Shown here: positions 25,599 to 35,918 of the stretch, piece after piece | Position numbering within the stretch: position 1 is the stretch's first letter | Layout: each line of letters opens with the position of its first letter | Assembly (NCBI RefSeq): GCF_019222765.1 | Contig: NZ_CP078145.1 | Span: 1,302,001 to 1,366,000 of the forward strand | From: Nocardia iowensis | GTDB lineage: Bacteria; Actinomycetota; Actinomycetes; Mycobacteriales; Mycobacteriaceae | DNA length: 64,000 bases | Direction of reading: 5' to 3' | The notes under the pieces: generated by a model | Told to the model about the DNA's origin: nothing | The model's database searches: none | The model's input: only the letters and a program-made list of their open reading frames with translations | Made by a program: the position numbers and the translations under genes

Positions 25599-26501
25599 TC
25601 ACACCGCCCGGAGGCGGTTGCGGCTGGCGTAGACGTGTTCGGCGATGAGGGTGGCTATGCGGTCGGGTGCCTCGAGCATGGGGACGTGTCCGACGCCGTG
25701 GACGACGATGCGGTCGGCGGAGTCGGGGAGTTCCTTCAGGTAGCGGCGGGCGTAGACGCGATTGGGAATGACGCGGTCGTATTCGGACAGCAGCAGGCGG
25801 ACCGGGGTTTGCAGGGTGGACAGGTCTTCTTGCTCGGGGCCGCGGATGCTGCCGACGATGAACGGGAGCATGGACGGGCAGTGCAGTGCGGCCATGATGG
25901 CGGCGGCGGTGTCGCGGCGGGAGACCGCGGACGCGTTCTTGCTCAGCGCGAGCAACGCGAACCGCTGGGCGATCGGATTGTTGACCGCGAAACCGCCCAG
26001 CCGCTTGCCGATTTCGACGACCGGAATCAGGGACAGGAACTTCAGGCTCACGCGCAGCTGGGTGAGCGACGGAATGTGCCAGCCGCCCGCCGGCGCGATC
26101 AGCGTGAGCGTGCGAGCCCGCCCGCGCCGGGCGAGTTCGACACCGACCCACCCGCCGAGCGAGTTGCCCGCGATGTGGCAGGTGCGCCAGCCGAGCTCGT
26201 CGAGCTGATCCTCGATGCGGTCGGCCAGCGAGTGCACGTCGACCGACCAGCCGTCCGCGAGTTCACCACCCCAGTGGCCCGCGAAGGCGGGCGCGTACAC
26301 CTCGCACTGACTCGCCAGCCGCGTCGCGGTCTGCTCCCAGCAGTGCGGCGACATCATGAAGCCGTGCAACAGCAGCAGCGGGTCGCCCGAGCCCATGTGC
26401 AATGCCTTGACGGCCTTGGGCATGGCCGGCTTGGGCTTCGAGGTGACTGGCGGGCGAGCGGCGCTGGCGGCGGCCGGGGACTTGGAGGTGTCAGACGACA
26501 T
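25599..26501 (-). CDS. Alpha/beta hydrolase
   Basis: About 300 residues with an Ala/Pro/Ser/Lys-rich, probably disordered N-terminal 35 residues. Oxyanion HGFMMSPHCW, nucleophile Ser in IAGNSLGGWVG, acid in SEYDRVIP, His in HGVGHVPML. GGW after the nucleophile and the cap region suggest an esterase/lipase-like enzyme. AGGAAGG upstream fits the ATG at 26501; ATG 26507 is also in frame. Divergent from xth. Confidence 0.83.
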   Translation of the reverse strand: MSSDTSKSPAAASAARPPVTSKPKPAMPKAVKALHMGSGDPLLLLHGFMMSPHCWEQTATRLASQCEVYAPAFAGHWGGELADGWSVDVHSLADRIEDQLDELGWRTCHIAGNSLGGWVGVELARRGRARTLTLIAPAGGWHIPSLTQLRVSLKFLSLIPVVEIGKRLGGFAVNNPIAQRFALLALSKNASAVSRRDTAAAIMAALHCPSMLPFIVGSIRGPEQEDLSTLQTPVRLLLSEYDRVIPNRVYARRYLKELPDSADRIVVHGVGHVPMLEAPDRIATLIAEHVYASRNRLRAV

Positions 26502-26569
26502 CGTCATCACCCCTTCCTGGACGGCAGTGTCCGAAGGAATTCATCTGACCAGCATTGTACGGTCGTCCG

Positions 26570-27349
26570 GTGGCCTACATCATTTCGACTGTGAACGTAA
26601 ACGGCGTCCGCGCGGCTACGGGCAAAGGCATGCTGGCCTGGCTCGCCGCCACCGAGGCCGACATCGTCTGCGTCCAGGAGACGCGGGCCACCGACGAGCA
26701 GACCAGAGCGGCGCTGGCACCGGCGCTGGCCGATGGGTGGTGGCTGGCGCACGCCGAGCCGGAGTCCAAGGGCCGGGCCGGTGTCGCGATCCTGTCCAGG
26801 CGGGAGCCGAGTGCGGTGCGAATCGGGTTCGGCAGCAGCGAGTTCGGCGCGTCCGGCCGCTATCTCGAGGCCGACTTCGACGAGGTCACCGTGGCCAGCG
26901 TCTACGTGCACTCCGGTGACGCCGGCACCCCTCGCCAGGACGAAAAGTACCGCTACCTGGCCGAACTCGGCGCTTACCTCATCGCCCACACGGGCGATTT
27001 CGTGGTGAGCGGTGACTGGAACATCGCGCACACCGAGCGCGACCTGAAGAACTGGAAGGGCAACCTGAAGTCGGCCGGATTCCTGCCGGACGAGCGGGCC
27101 TGGATCGATCAACTGCTCGCCGCGGGCTATGTCGACGTGGTGCGCAAGCTGCACCCGGGCGTCGACGGCCCGTACAGCTGGTGGTCCTACCGCGGGCGCG
27201 CGTTCGACAACGACACCGGCTGGCGCATCGACTATCAGCTGGCCCGCGGCGATCTCGCGGCACGCGCCAAGCAGGCCGTGGTGGAACGCGCCGCCGCCTA
27301 CGACCAGCGCTGGTCCGACCACGCCCCGGTCACGGTCCAGTACCGATGA
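26570..27349 (+). CDS. xth: Exodeoxyribonuclease III / AP endonuclease
   Basis: 259 residues of the EEP superfamily. Metal Glu in VCVQETRA, catalytic Asn pair region VSGDWNIAHTERDLKNWKGN, WSYRGRAFDNDTGWRIDY and the terminal SDHAPV Asp-His. It removes abasic sites and 3' blocks in base excision repair. GTG at 26570 makes the protein start VAYIISTVNVNGVRAA, as in the family. Its stop overlaps the ATG of the RNase gene, so the repair enzyme and RNase/barstar pair share a transcript. Confidence 0.92.
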   Translation: MAYIISTVNVNGVRAATGKGMLAWLAATEADIVCVQETRATDEQTRAALAPALADGWWLAHAEPESKGRAGVAILSRREPSAVRIGFGSSEFGASGRYLEADFDEVTVASVYVHSGDAGTPRQDEKYRYLAELGAYLIAHTGDFVVSGDWNIAHTERDLKNWKGNLKSAGFLPDERAWIDQLLAAGYVDVVRKLHPGVDGPYSWWSYRGRAFDNDTGWRIDYQLARGDLAARAKQAVVERAAAYDQRWSDHAPVTVQYR

Positions 27350-27828
27350 ACCTGTCGCCGAAGGCAATTCGCACGCTCGCCGTGGTCGGTGCGGCGGTGC
27401 TGGCGCTGGTCGTGGCCGTTGTCCTCGGATTGCGTGGCGAGGGCAACGACACCGGCACGGCCCCTACCACCCGCACCACCAACAGCGCGCCCGCCGCAAC
27501 CCAGCAACGGCCGCCGGACGCCGCCGCGCCGACCAGTCGCGCGCCGGGCGTCCCGGACCGCGCCTACACCACCTTGCGCGAAATCGATGCGGGCCGCTGG
27601 CCCGATTCGGCGAACGCCCCCGGCACCAAGGGCGGCGATCGCTGGATGAATCGCGAAGCCACGCTGCCCGCCAAAGATGCCGCGGGCAAGCCGATCACCT
27701 ACCAGGAGTGGGACGTGAATCCCAAGCCGCGCGGCCGATCTCGCGATGCCGAGCGCATCGTCACCGGCAGCGACGGAACCGCCTGGTACACCGGGGACCA
27801 CTACGAGACCTTCACGAGGATGCGCTGA
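27346..27828 (+). CDS. Secreted/anchored guanyl-specific ribonuclease (RNase Sa/N1/T1 family)
   Basis: 160 residues. Single hydrophobic segment at 9-29 (uncleaved anchor or signal), then a Thr/Pro/Ala-rich linker (31-70) and the RNase domain. Catalytic residues match Streptomyces RNase Sa: Glu121 in YQEWDV, Arg133 and Arg137 in RSRDAERIVTG, His152 in YTGDHYETF; the Glu-His spacing of 31 equals that of RNase Sa. The Cys pair of RNase Sa is absent. ATG overlaps the xth stop, and its own stop overlaps the barstar ATG. Confidence 0.9.
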   Translation: MNLSPKAIRTLAVVGAAVLALVVAVVLGLRGEGNDTGTAPTTRTTNSAPAATQQRPPDAAAPTSRAPGVPDRAYTTLREIDAGRWPDSANAPGTKGGDRWMNREATLPAKDAAGKPITYQEWDVNPKPRGRSRDAERIVTGSDGTAWYTGDHYETFTRMR

Positions 27829-28316
27829 TGACCGAGTCCGTCACGTTGTCACAGTTTCTTGCTCGCCCAGTCGAATCCGACGCCAGCGCACAGCGGCTCG
27901 CCGCCGCCCCGGCGGTCGGCGCGGCCACTGTCGACGCGGCCGAGTTGAGCGGCCTGCGTTACCGCGCGCCGTCCGGCTACCAGGTGCGCGAATTGCGCGG
28001 CGCGAAGATGCAGACAGTCAAGCGGGTGTTCGACGAAGTGGCCGCCGCACTGCAGTTTCCGTACTACTTCGGCGAGAACAAGGACGCCTTCGACGAATGC
28101 CTGCGGGACCTGGACGATTTCGTCGGCGACGGCACCGGATACATTCTCGTGGTTCGCGATTCGGCCCGACTGCTGGCCGACGAGCCGACCGAACGGGAGT
28201 GGTTCGCGGCGGCAATGCGCGACTGTGCCGAGTACTGGTCACGCAAGGGCATCCCGTTCCGTGTTGTGCTGCAAGGCGAATCGACCGGCTTGCAGGATGT
28301 TTCACTGGAACTCTGA
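27828..28316 (+). CDS. Barstar family ribonuclease inhibitor
   Basis: 162 residues. The barstar fold occupies about 60-162: GYQVRELRGAKMQTVKRVFDEVAAALQFPYYFGENKDAFDECLRDL, with the Asp/Glu-rich inhibitory helix, and FRVVLQG. N-terminal extension of about 50 residues is unusual for the family. It shares one base with the preceding RNase gene (TGATG), the classic arrangement for a toxin with its intracellular inhibitor. Likely protects the cell from RNase before export. Confidence 0.92.
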   Translation: MTESVTLSQFLARPVESDASAQRLAAAPAVGAATVDAAELSGLRYRAPSGYQVRELRGAKMQTVKRVFDEVAAALQFPYYFGENKDAFDECLRDLDDFVGDGTGYILVVRDSARLLADEPTEREWFAAAMRDCAEYWSRKGIPFRVVLQGESTGLQDVSLEL

Positions 28317-28326
28317 GGGAACCAGC

Positions 28327-29166
28327 TCACCCCAACCGGCGCGCCAAATCCTCACCTAGCAAGACGAATACATCGGTCGTGTGCTCGATCAGCTCGTCGC
28401 GGGTGAGCGGAAGCTCGCCCTGTAGCCAGGCCGTCAGCGTCTGCACCAGCCCGCCGACCAGATAGTTGGCCCGGAAGTCGATCGCCGGATCCGATTGCGG
28501 GTCGTCGATCCCGTAGAAGTCGATGCCCTCGGCCGCGACCATCCGCGCGAACACCCGGACTGTTTCGGTGGTGCGGGCCCGCAACTCCGGCGTAGCCATG
28601 CCCGCGACCAGCGCGACCTTGGCCTTGCGCGGGTCATCGGTGAGCAGATGGATGCCCGCGGCGATCGCGGCCCGTGCCGTGCCCCGCGAATCCTTCGGGG
28701 CGGTACCCACCGCCGCGACGATCGCGATCGCGAGTTCCTCGGCGATCGTGTCGATGAGCGCCGTCAGCACGGCGTCGCGACTGTCGAAGCTCTCGTAGTA
28801 GTACCGCTCGTTGAGTCCGGCCTTGGCACACAGGCCGGAGACGGTCAGCTTGGCGAGCCCCTGGGTGCCGATGATCTCCAGCGCCGCCTCCAACAGCGCC
28901 GCGCGCCGCTGCGCCCGGCGCTCGTCCGCGGAAATGCCGCCATAGGTCCGCGACGCAGGCCCACCCGTCGCCCGGCCACCACCCCTCACGGAATCGCTAC
29001 GCGATGCAGGCCCACCCGTCGCCCGGCCACCACCCCCCACGGAATCGCTACGCGATGCAGGCCCACCCGTCGCCCGGCCACCACCCCCCACGGAATCGCT
29101 ACGCGATGCAGGCCCACCCGTCGCCCGGCCACCACCCCCCAAAGAATCGCTACGCGATGCAGTCAC
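28327..29166 (-). CDS. TetR family regulator with repetitive N-terminus
   Basis: 279 residues from GTG 29166. Residues about 3-72 are four copies of a 17-residue Gly/Ser/Arg/Ala repeat (ASRSDSVGGGGRATGGP) encoded by a 51-bp minisatellite. The TetR domain follows: RRAALLEAALEIIGTQGLAKLTVSGLCAKAGLNERYYYESFDSRDAVL. True start is uncertain: GTG codons recur in each repeat and none has a good ribosome site. Divergent from an MpaB oxygenase gene, with two matching operators between (29190-29244). Confidence 0.82.
   Translation of the reverse strand: MTASRSDSLGGGGRATGGPASRSDSVGGGGRATGGPASRSDSVGGGGRATGGPASRSDSVRGGGRATGGPASRTYGGISADERRAQRRAALLEAALEIIGTQGLAKLTVSGLCAKAGLNERYYYESFDSRDAVLTALIDTIAEELAIAIVAAVGTAPKDSRGTARAAIAAGIHLLTDDPRKAKVALVAGMATPELRARTTETVRVFARMVAAEGIDFYGIDDPQSDPAIDFRANYLVGGLVQTLTAWLQGELPLTRDELIEHTTDVFVLLGEDLARRLG
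28951..29162 (-). repeat. 51-bp in-frame minisatellite
   Basis: Four copies of 51 bp start at 28951, 29002, 29053 and 29104, followed by 8 bases of a fifth. Copies differ at only a few positions. Each holds the palindrome ATCGC-TAC-GCGAT. Length is a multiple of three, so copy-number change keeps the TetR frame open. Confidence 0.92.
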
Positions 29167-29189
29167 AGTTCTGATTCTGGCACGCGTCA

Positions 29190-29244
29190 ATTCTGGCAGA
29201 GAGTATTGCCAGAATCTCGAATCTGGCGGATGCTGTTGCCAGAT
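29190..29244. promoter_or_regulatory. Two matching operators, TetR/MpaB divergent promoter
   Basis: ATTCTGGCA-N8-TGCCAGAAT at 29190-29215 (9-bp perfect) and TCTGGCG-N8-TGCCAGA at 29222-29243 share core and spacing. An extra TTCTGGCA half-site is at 29175-29182. The second ends 22 bp before the MpaB ATG. Typical double TetR operator. Confidence 0.75.
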
Positions 29245-29265
29245 GCTCTCGATGAGGAGGCAGAA

Positions 29266-31252
<1,987 letters not shown>

Positions 31253-31293
31253 CGGTCGGAACCTGCGAGATCTCTCCTGAAGGGGGCGAACTG

Positions 31294-32319
31294 GTGCAGG
31301 TGATCGACAACATCAAGGCCGGGATCGAACGACGGATCCAGGCGCTGCCGTGGCTGGACCACCTGGTCCGCGCGGGCGGGCGGTATCAACGTCAGCGCGG
31401 CGACTACTACGCGGCGGGCATCACGTATTTCACGGTGCTTTCGCTGTTTCCGCTGCTGATGGTCGCCTTCGCGGTCGCGGGTTTCGTGCTGTCGAGCAAC
31501 CCGGAGCTGCTCGGCGAGGTGCAGACCAAGATCGTCGACAACATTCCAGGCTCGCTGGGTGAACAACTGAACGAGCTGGTCGACAAGGCGGTCGAGTCCC
31601 GCGGCACGGTCGGCGTGCTCGGCTTGCTGACCGGGTTCTATACCGGGCTCGGTTGGATGGCCAACCTGCGCGCGGCATTGACCGAGCAGTGGGAGCAGAA
31701 GACCCAGGAACAGAATTGGTTTCTGGCCAAGCTGTCCGATCTCGGCGCGCTGGTCGGCCTCGGCTTGGCCTTCGTTGTCTCGCTCGGGCTTTCCGCATTG
31801 GCGTCGAGCACGCTCGGCGCTCGGCTGCTGATCAGCCTCGGCCTTTCGGACCTGCCCGGCGCCCGGTTCTTGCTGGCGCTGGTGTCGATCTTCCTCGGCT
31901 TCCTCGCCTCCTGGGCGGTGTTCGCCTGGATCATCGCGCGGCTGCCGCGGGAACCGGTCACCCTGGCCAGTGCGGCCAAGGCCGCGGCGCTGGCCGCCGT
32001 GGTTTTCGAGGTGTTCAAGTTCGTCGCATCAATCTACCTGCAGACCGTGCTGTCCAGCCCCGCCGGCGCCGCGTTCGGCTCGATCATCGGCCTGATGGTC
32101 TTCAGCTACATCACCTACCGCATCATCCTGTTCGCCACCGCATGGGCCGCCACCGCCTCGGACAACGAGCGCGAAGCAGACATTCCGGCACCCCCGGCCG
32201 CGGTCATCGCCCCGCGTACCACCGTCCGCGAATTCTCCGTCGGCGCGGGCGCCACCTTCTTCGGCGCGGGCGCCCTAGCCGCCCTTGCCCTTTCCGGGCT
32301 GCGCCGCCCCCGCCGCTGA
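31294..32319 (+). CDS. yhjD: YhjD/YihY/BrkB family inner membrane protein
   Basis: 341 residues, six TM segments. Family pattern: YYAAGITYFTVLSLFPLLMVAFAVAGFVL, then GILTGFYTGLGWMANLR-like and SIIGLMVFSYITYRIILFATAW. Members are proposed flippases or transporters, none settled. GTG at 31294 follows AAGGGGG. 41 bp after trpS in the same direction, the same neighbours as in mycobacteria. Confidence 0.9.
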   Translation: MQVIDNIKAGIERRIQALPWLDHLVRAGGRYQRQRGDYYAAGITYFTVLSLFPLLMVAFAVAGFVLSSNPELLGEVQTKIVDNIPGSLGEQLNELVDKAVESRGTVGVLGLLTGFYTGLGWMANLRAALTEQWEQKTQEQNWFLAKLSDLGALVGLGLAFVVSLGLSALASSTLGARLLISLGLSDLPGARFLLALVSIFLGFLASWAVFAWIIARLPREPVTLASAAKAAALAAVVFEVFKFVASIYLQTVLSSPAGAAFGSIIGLMVFSYITYRIILFATAWAATASDNEREADIPAPPAAVIAPRTTVREFSVGAGATFFGAGALAALALSGLRRPRR

Positions 32320-32340
32320 GCCGCGACCACCGGCAAGCCC

Positions 32341-33489
32341 TTACATCGACGTCTCGGCTGTCCGACCGCGCGTCACGTCTCGCCGCCGTACGGCGGGTAG
32401 GAAGTAGTCGCCGAGCTCGTCCGGGCCGGTTCCACCTCCGACGACGCCGATCGGCAGGTACAGATCGAAGAGCCACACCGCCAGGAGGCGACCGAATGAC
32501 GGGTACGTGCCGTCTTGCGGACGAATGACAACCAAACCGAACAGCGCCTTGCCCACGGTGGTGTGGAAGATGGCCTGCATCACGACACGGTCGACTGCGG
32601 ACGCGACCAGGAAGAAACCAACCGCGGCAACCGGATTCACGTCCAGCTGCTGCCAATCGTGTCGTGCAATGGCGGCTGGCGAGAACCCGGGGCCGATGGC
32701 GAGCGCCGCACCGACTCCACACCCCACATGGACAACCCAATCGACGATGAAGGCGAGGGTGCGGCGAAGCGTGCGTGGTGACGGGTACCGGGCATCGTCT
32801 TTCGCGCCGTGCCGCTTCTGCTTGCCCTGCGATTCGCCTACCGGCTTCATCGAGGTGTGTCCGCGCTCCCGGGTCAGTTGGTACTCCGGCCGCGACGATG
32901 TGCTCGTATCCAGCTCGGTGCTCGAATCGGTTGTCCGGAAAGTGAATTGGGGAGGAGTTCTGGACCTGGAGCGGTAGGCGTAACGCAGATCGCCGCCCCC
33001 GGGTCGAGAGACAACACCGTACTTCATCGGATCACCGGCGAACCAGATCTCGGAGGTCTTGTGGTTCACCAGCTTTCCGATATCTCTGGGCCAGGTGCTC
33101 AAGATGAGCGTCGATACCGGTCGGCGATGCTGATCGAGGAGTTGTACCCATTCATAGCGGCCGGTGGAGAGGTACTTCACCGGCCAGGGCAACCAGGGGT
33201 ACCGCTTCAGCGCCTTCCGTCTCCGCCGGTTGGTCCACAGGAGTACGCCACCCAAGATCAGCCCTACCGTCATAGCGGCGGCAGCAAGATTGATACCGAG
33301 CGAAACGACCGTCGAAAGGTTCGAGCCGACCCGGTCTTTGATATCGATCAACACCACGGTGAGGGGAAAGCATGCGAGGCCGACCAAGAAGAGGAGCCAG
33401 CGGACCAGAACGCCCTTCCGCATGGCGAGCCTCGTCGCCGGGCAGGATTTGGCGGGCAACGGCGCGACAACATCATTGGCCATGATCAT
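32341..33489 (-). CDS. RDD family membrane protein
   Basis: 382 residues. Two N-terminal TM segments (about 28-52 and 62-85), a soluble middle domain (about 90-235) with a polar linker, then an RDD domain at about 237-370: RRTLAFIVDWVVHVGCGVGAALAIG and AIFHTTVGKALFGLVV. Last gene of a minus-strand set with T7SS-type substrates; start ATG 33489 is four bases after the previous stop, so co-transcribed. RDD proteins are membrane proteins of unclear transport roles. Convergent with yhjD. Confidence 0.82.
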   Translation of the reverse strand: MIMANDVVAPLPAKSCPATRLAMRKGVLVRWLLFLVGLACFPLTVVLIDIKDRVGSNLSTVVSLGINLAAAAMTVGLILGGVLLWTNRRRRKALKRYPWLPWPVKYLSTGRYEWVQLLDQHRRPVSTLILSTWPRDIGKLVNHKTSEIWFAGDPMKYGVVSRPGGGDLRYAYRSRSRTPPQFTFRTTDSSTELDTSTSSRPEYQLTRERGHTSMKPVGESQGKQKRHGAKDDARYPSPRTLRRTLAFIVDWVVHVGCGVGAALAIGPGFSPAAIARHDWQQLDVNPVAAVGFFLVASAVDRVVMQAIFHTTVGKALFGLVVIRPQDGTYPSFGRLLAVWLFDLYLPIGVVGGGTGPDELGDYFLPAVRRRDVTRGRTAETSM

Positions 33490-33493
33490 CGGC

Positions 33494-34150
33494 TCACAGA
33501 TCCAGCGAGGACGGAGTATCGGACCGGGGGGCCGAGGTCGTGATGTGCACCGAGGACGCCATTGCGATGATCATCGGCAGAAATTCCTCCCCGTATTCGA
33601 CGAACGTCGTAGAGAATTCGATGACCGCGATCGCGGAGCCATCCGAGGAAGGAACAACAGCCTCGAGCTGATAAATCTGCTGATCGAGATCGGGCGTTCG
33701 ACCGGGAAGGTCGGGCGTTGGGAGGGTTCGCACTCTGTCCAGCATCAGCACGGGTTTTCCTGATACTTCGACCAGCTCGATATTCTTGAAAGTCTCGCCG
33801 CCGCCGCATCGTCTGGTCAGCAGCTCCGCCAAGGTCAGGCGGGGATTCCTGCGTTCGCCGTACTCGTTCAACGAGACGATCAGGTTCGATGAAATCAACT
33901 GACCATCCGAAGCCGAATGTCGGCCGAGACCGCAATACGCCGCGTTCAGCCGCGTGATCCGGGCGAGTAGCACCCGCAACGCCTGGAGCACCCCAGGTGC
34001 TGCCGAACTCACGGGGCCAGGGCCGACCTGAGCGAAGGTAGCTTCCGTTCGTGTTATCGCACGATCGATATCGTCGCGCGGGAGCCCGATGTAGCCATCC
34101 GGGATATCGATCGCGAGCGACAAGGATGCCGGTGCTCCAGTTGTCGTCAT
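33494..34150 (-). CDS. Hypothetical protein of a T7SS-linked cluster
   Basis: 218 residues, no signal peptide or TM. Begins with a SLAIDIPDGYIGLPRDDIDRAI segment and ends with IAVIEFSTTFVEYGEEFLPMIIAMASSVHI. I do not recognise a named family; similar alpha-beta proteins with an 'F.T' strand near the end occur beside actinobacterial WXG100 genes. Start ATG 34150 lies immediately after the upstream stop (TGACATG), so translation is coupled to the preceding secreted protein. Confidence 0.6.
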   Translation of the reverse strand: MTTTGAPASLSLAIDIPDGYIGLPRDDIDRAITRTEATFAQVGPGPVSSAAPGVLQALRVLLARITRLNAAYCGLGRHSASDGQLISSNLIVSLNEYGERRNPRLTLAELLTRRCGGGETFKNIELVEVSGKPVLMLDRVRTLPTPDLPGRTPDLDQQIYQLEAVVPSSDGSAIAVIEFSTTFVEYGEEFLPMIIAMASSVHITTSAPRSDTPSSLDL

Positions 34151-34151
34151 G

Positions 34152-35438
34152 TCAGTGATCCGATACCTGCGACGCAACGGGATTCAGAATCGAATGAACC
34201 ACCTTGCCGGAACGGGCGAACAGGTCGACAGCCTCGGCGGTGGCGACCTCGGCGTTCCGCCCGGCCAGCCCGGTCAGCTGAAATACGTTGCGAGTGGCGT
34301 TGTCCAAGTTCAACGCATCGACAATGGTCGAAACACCGGGGATTTTTCCGGCTATCTTGGACGTCAGCAAAGGCTCATGGGTGACCGCGTTGTAGACGGA
34401 CCCGCCGATGCGCTCGACCGCACCCAGCGATTGGGCGGCATGAGCGCCATCCGCGAGAGCCTCACTACCGCGCAGCAGGCCCCCGCCAACTTTCCCGGCC
34501 GCGATTCCGGCACCCCCGACGGGCGCGAATCCTAATGAGTCCAGCCCCACCGTCTTCCACGCATCCAGCTCCCCATTCTGCAGACCCGCACGGATCGTCG
34601 GATCGGACAAGTCGAGTGCCAAGAGTCCGGCGGTGGCGGCCGCGGCGAACGTGAAACCGATGATGTCGAAAGGCGGCGGCGTCACAAGAGCGACCAGGCT
34701 GCCGACCGCGGCAATGATCGAGAGCGCCTGGTGGACTCCCTCACGGTGCTCATCGATCCACTTACCCACGGCCGCGACCGCGTCCGCTATGCGATCCCAG
34801 ATGCTCTTGTCCGGCGGACGGGGTGCGAAATCTTTTGCGGCGGCGTCCAATTCGGCAGCGATCCGGCGAGCTGTGCGGTCGTGCTGGCTCGCGAGGTCGC
34901 GGGCGCGCTGAAGGACGGAATCGATCTTCGCCTGCGAGTCGTCGACCGCGGCGCTTGCCGATCGGACCTTGGCGGCCGCCGCGTCGAGGCGGGATTGCGC
35001 GGCCTGGAGTTCACCTTGGTCGGTGAACATCACGTGCGCCAGGCCGAGGTCCGGGTTGGCCTGGGCCCGTTGCAAAGCCGCGACGGCCTGGCTGTGCCGT
35101 CCTTTCGCGTCCGCGGCCTCGGCTTCGAGTCCTTTGGCAATGTCCTGGTAGCCGACGAGATCGGTGTGCCACCCATCGAGCAGGGCGACAGCGCGTTCGA
35201 GCGATCGCTGCGCGTAGCCGAGATCTTGGGCCAGGGTGGCGTCGAAGTCCGCGCGGAAGGCATCGCCCGCGTCCCCCACCCACGCACTGTCGTTGCTGTT
35301 GCGCAGCCGGGACAGCAGTTCGTTGGTCTCCCGGACCGCGTCCGCCGCGGTGTCGATCTGTACGCGCAGCCCGCTCACATCGGTGGGCGCGCCGGGGACC
35401 GGGTTGAAACCGAGGTTGGGGTAAGGGTTCTCGCTCAT
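34152..35438 (-). CDS. Putative type VII secretion substrate with N-terminal WXG100-like domain
   Basis: 428 residues. The N-terminal WXG-like helical hairpin has Trp53-Val-Gly55 in DSAWVGDAGDAFRADF. A long helical/coiled region (about 75-235, Ala/Gln/Arg/Asp-rich) follows, then a hydrophobic stretch at about 265-300 (SIIAAVGSLVAL and FTFAAAATAGLLAL) and a 130-residue C-terminal region rich in Gly/Ala that I do not recognise. Architecture fits LXG/WXG-type secreted effectors. No nuclease or toxin motif visible. ATG 35438. Preceded by a small EspC-like gene. Confidence 0.78.
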   Translation of the reverse strand: MSENPYPNLGFNPVPGAPTDVSGLRVQIDTAADAVRETNELLSRLRNSNDSAWVGDAGDAFRADFDATLAQDLGYAQRSLERAVALLDGWHTDLVGYQDIAKGLEAEAADAKGRHSQAVAALQRAQANPDLGLAHVMFTDQGELQAAQSRLDAAAAKVRSASAAVDDSQAKIDSVLQRARDLASQHDRTARRIAAELDAAAKDFAPRPPDKSIWDRIADAVAAVGKWIDEHREGVHQALSIIAAVGSLVALVTPPPFDIIGFTFAAAATAGLLALDLSDPTIRAGLQNGELDAWKTVGLDSLGFAPVGGAGIAAGKVGGGLLRGSEALADGAHAAQSLGAVERIGGSVYNAVTHEPLLTSKIAGKIPGVSTIVDALNLDNATRNVFQLTGLAGRNAEVATAEAVDLFARSGKVVHSILNPVASQVSDH

Positions 35439-35511
35439 GCCTGCACCTCGCTGGCGCTCGGCTCCGGCATGCGCGATGCGCACTGTGACACCATTCGCTC
35501 GCTGCGCTCGC
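35439..35511 (-). repeat. Spacer with actinobacterial GAGCGAGCGCAGCGAG element
   Basis: 73 bp between two T7SS-linked genes. It holds GAGCGAGCGCAGCGAGCG next to the stop of the first gene and GCTCGGCTCC-type imperfect repeats. This short element is found at many sites in Nocardia-like genomes; copies here appear only locally. Confidence 0.4.
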
Positions 35512-35808
35512 TCATGGCGTGGCCTGCTCGAGCACTGTGGCGAGCGTGTTGTCGACGCCCTGGTAGGCGTCATGGCACTTGGCCACACCGTCCGCGGTGA
35601 CCTTGGCCGCTTGGCCGATCCGCTCGATCCCGAAACGCCACCGGCGTTGGAAGCTGTCGGCCGCGTCGTTGAGCACCTGCGTACCGATATCGCCGTGGCC
35701 TGCGCTGGACATCGCCTGCATCGCGTCATTCAGTACCTGCTCGGCGCTACGCAGCGACCGGACCGTCTTGCCCAACAGCTCGATGTCCACGCCAAGAATC
35801 CCGGCCAC
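35512..35808 (-). CDS. Small EspC/WXG100-like protein
   Basis: 98 residues, two helices. The pattern LNDAADSFQRRWRFGIERIGQAAK resembles the type VII EspC-like family (F..RW..G). It fits a co-secreted partner of the 428-residue protein next to it. GTG 35808 chosen because AAGGGG lies nine bases upstream; an ATG at 35832 lacks a site. Confidence 0.65.
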   Translation of the reverse strand: MAGILGVDIELLGKTVRSLRSAEQVLNDAMQAMSSAGHGDIGTQVLNDAADSFQRRWRFGIERIGQAAKVTADGVAKCHDAYQGVDNTLATVLEQATP

Positions 35809-35918
35809 GCCAATGCACCCCTTCGCACGCAATCGAGCCCGGTCGACAGAACTACTGATACCTCCATAGACGCAGCGGCGCAGGCATCGGTTCCATCCCC
35901 GCGGATATTCCGCGAGAG

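Noticed and set aside
28951..29162. CRISPR array
   Set aside because: The repeats are contiguous, 51 bp and coding; there are no spacers.
32341..35808. Polymorphic toxin with immunity gene
   Set aside because: The C-terminal region of the 428-residue protein shows no nuclease, deaminase or NADase motif by eye, so the toxin call is not supported.
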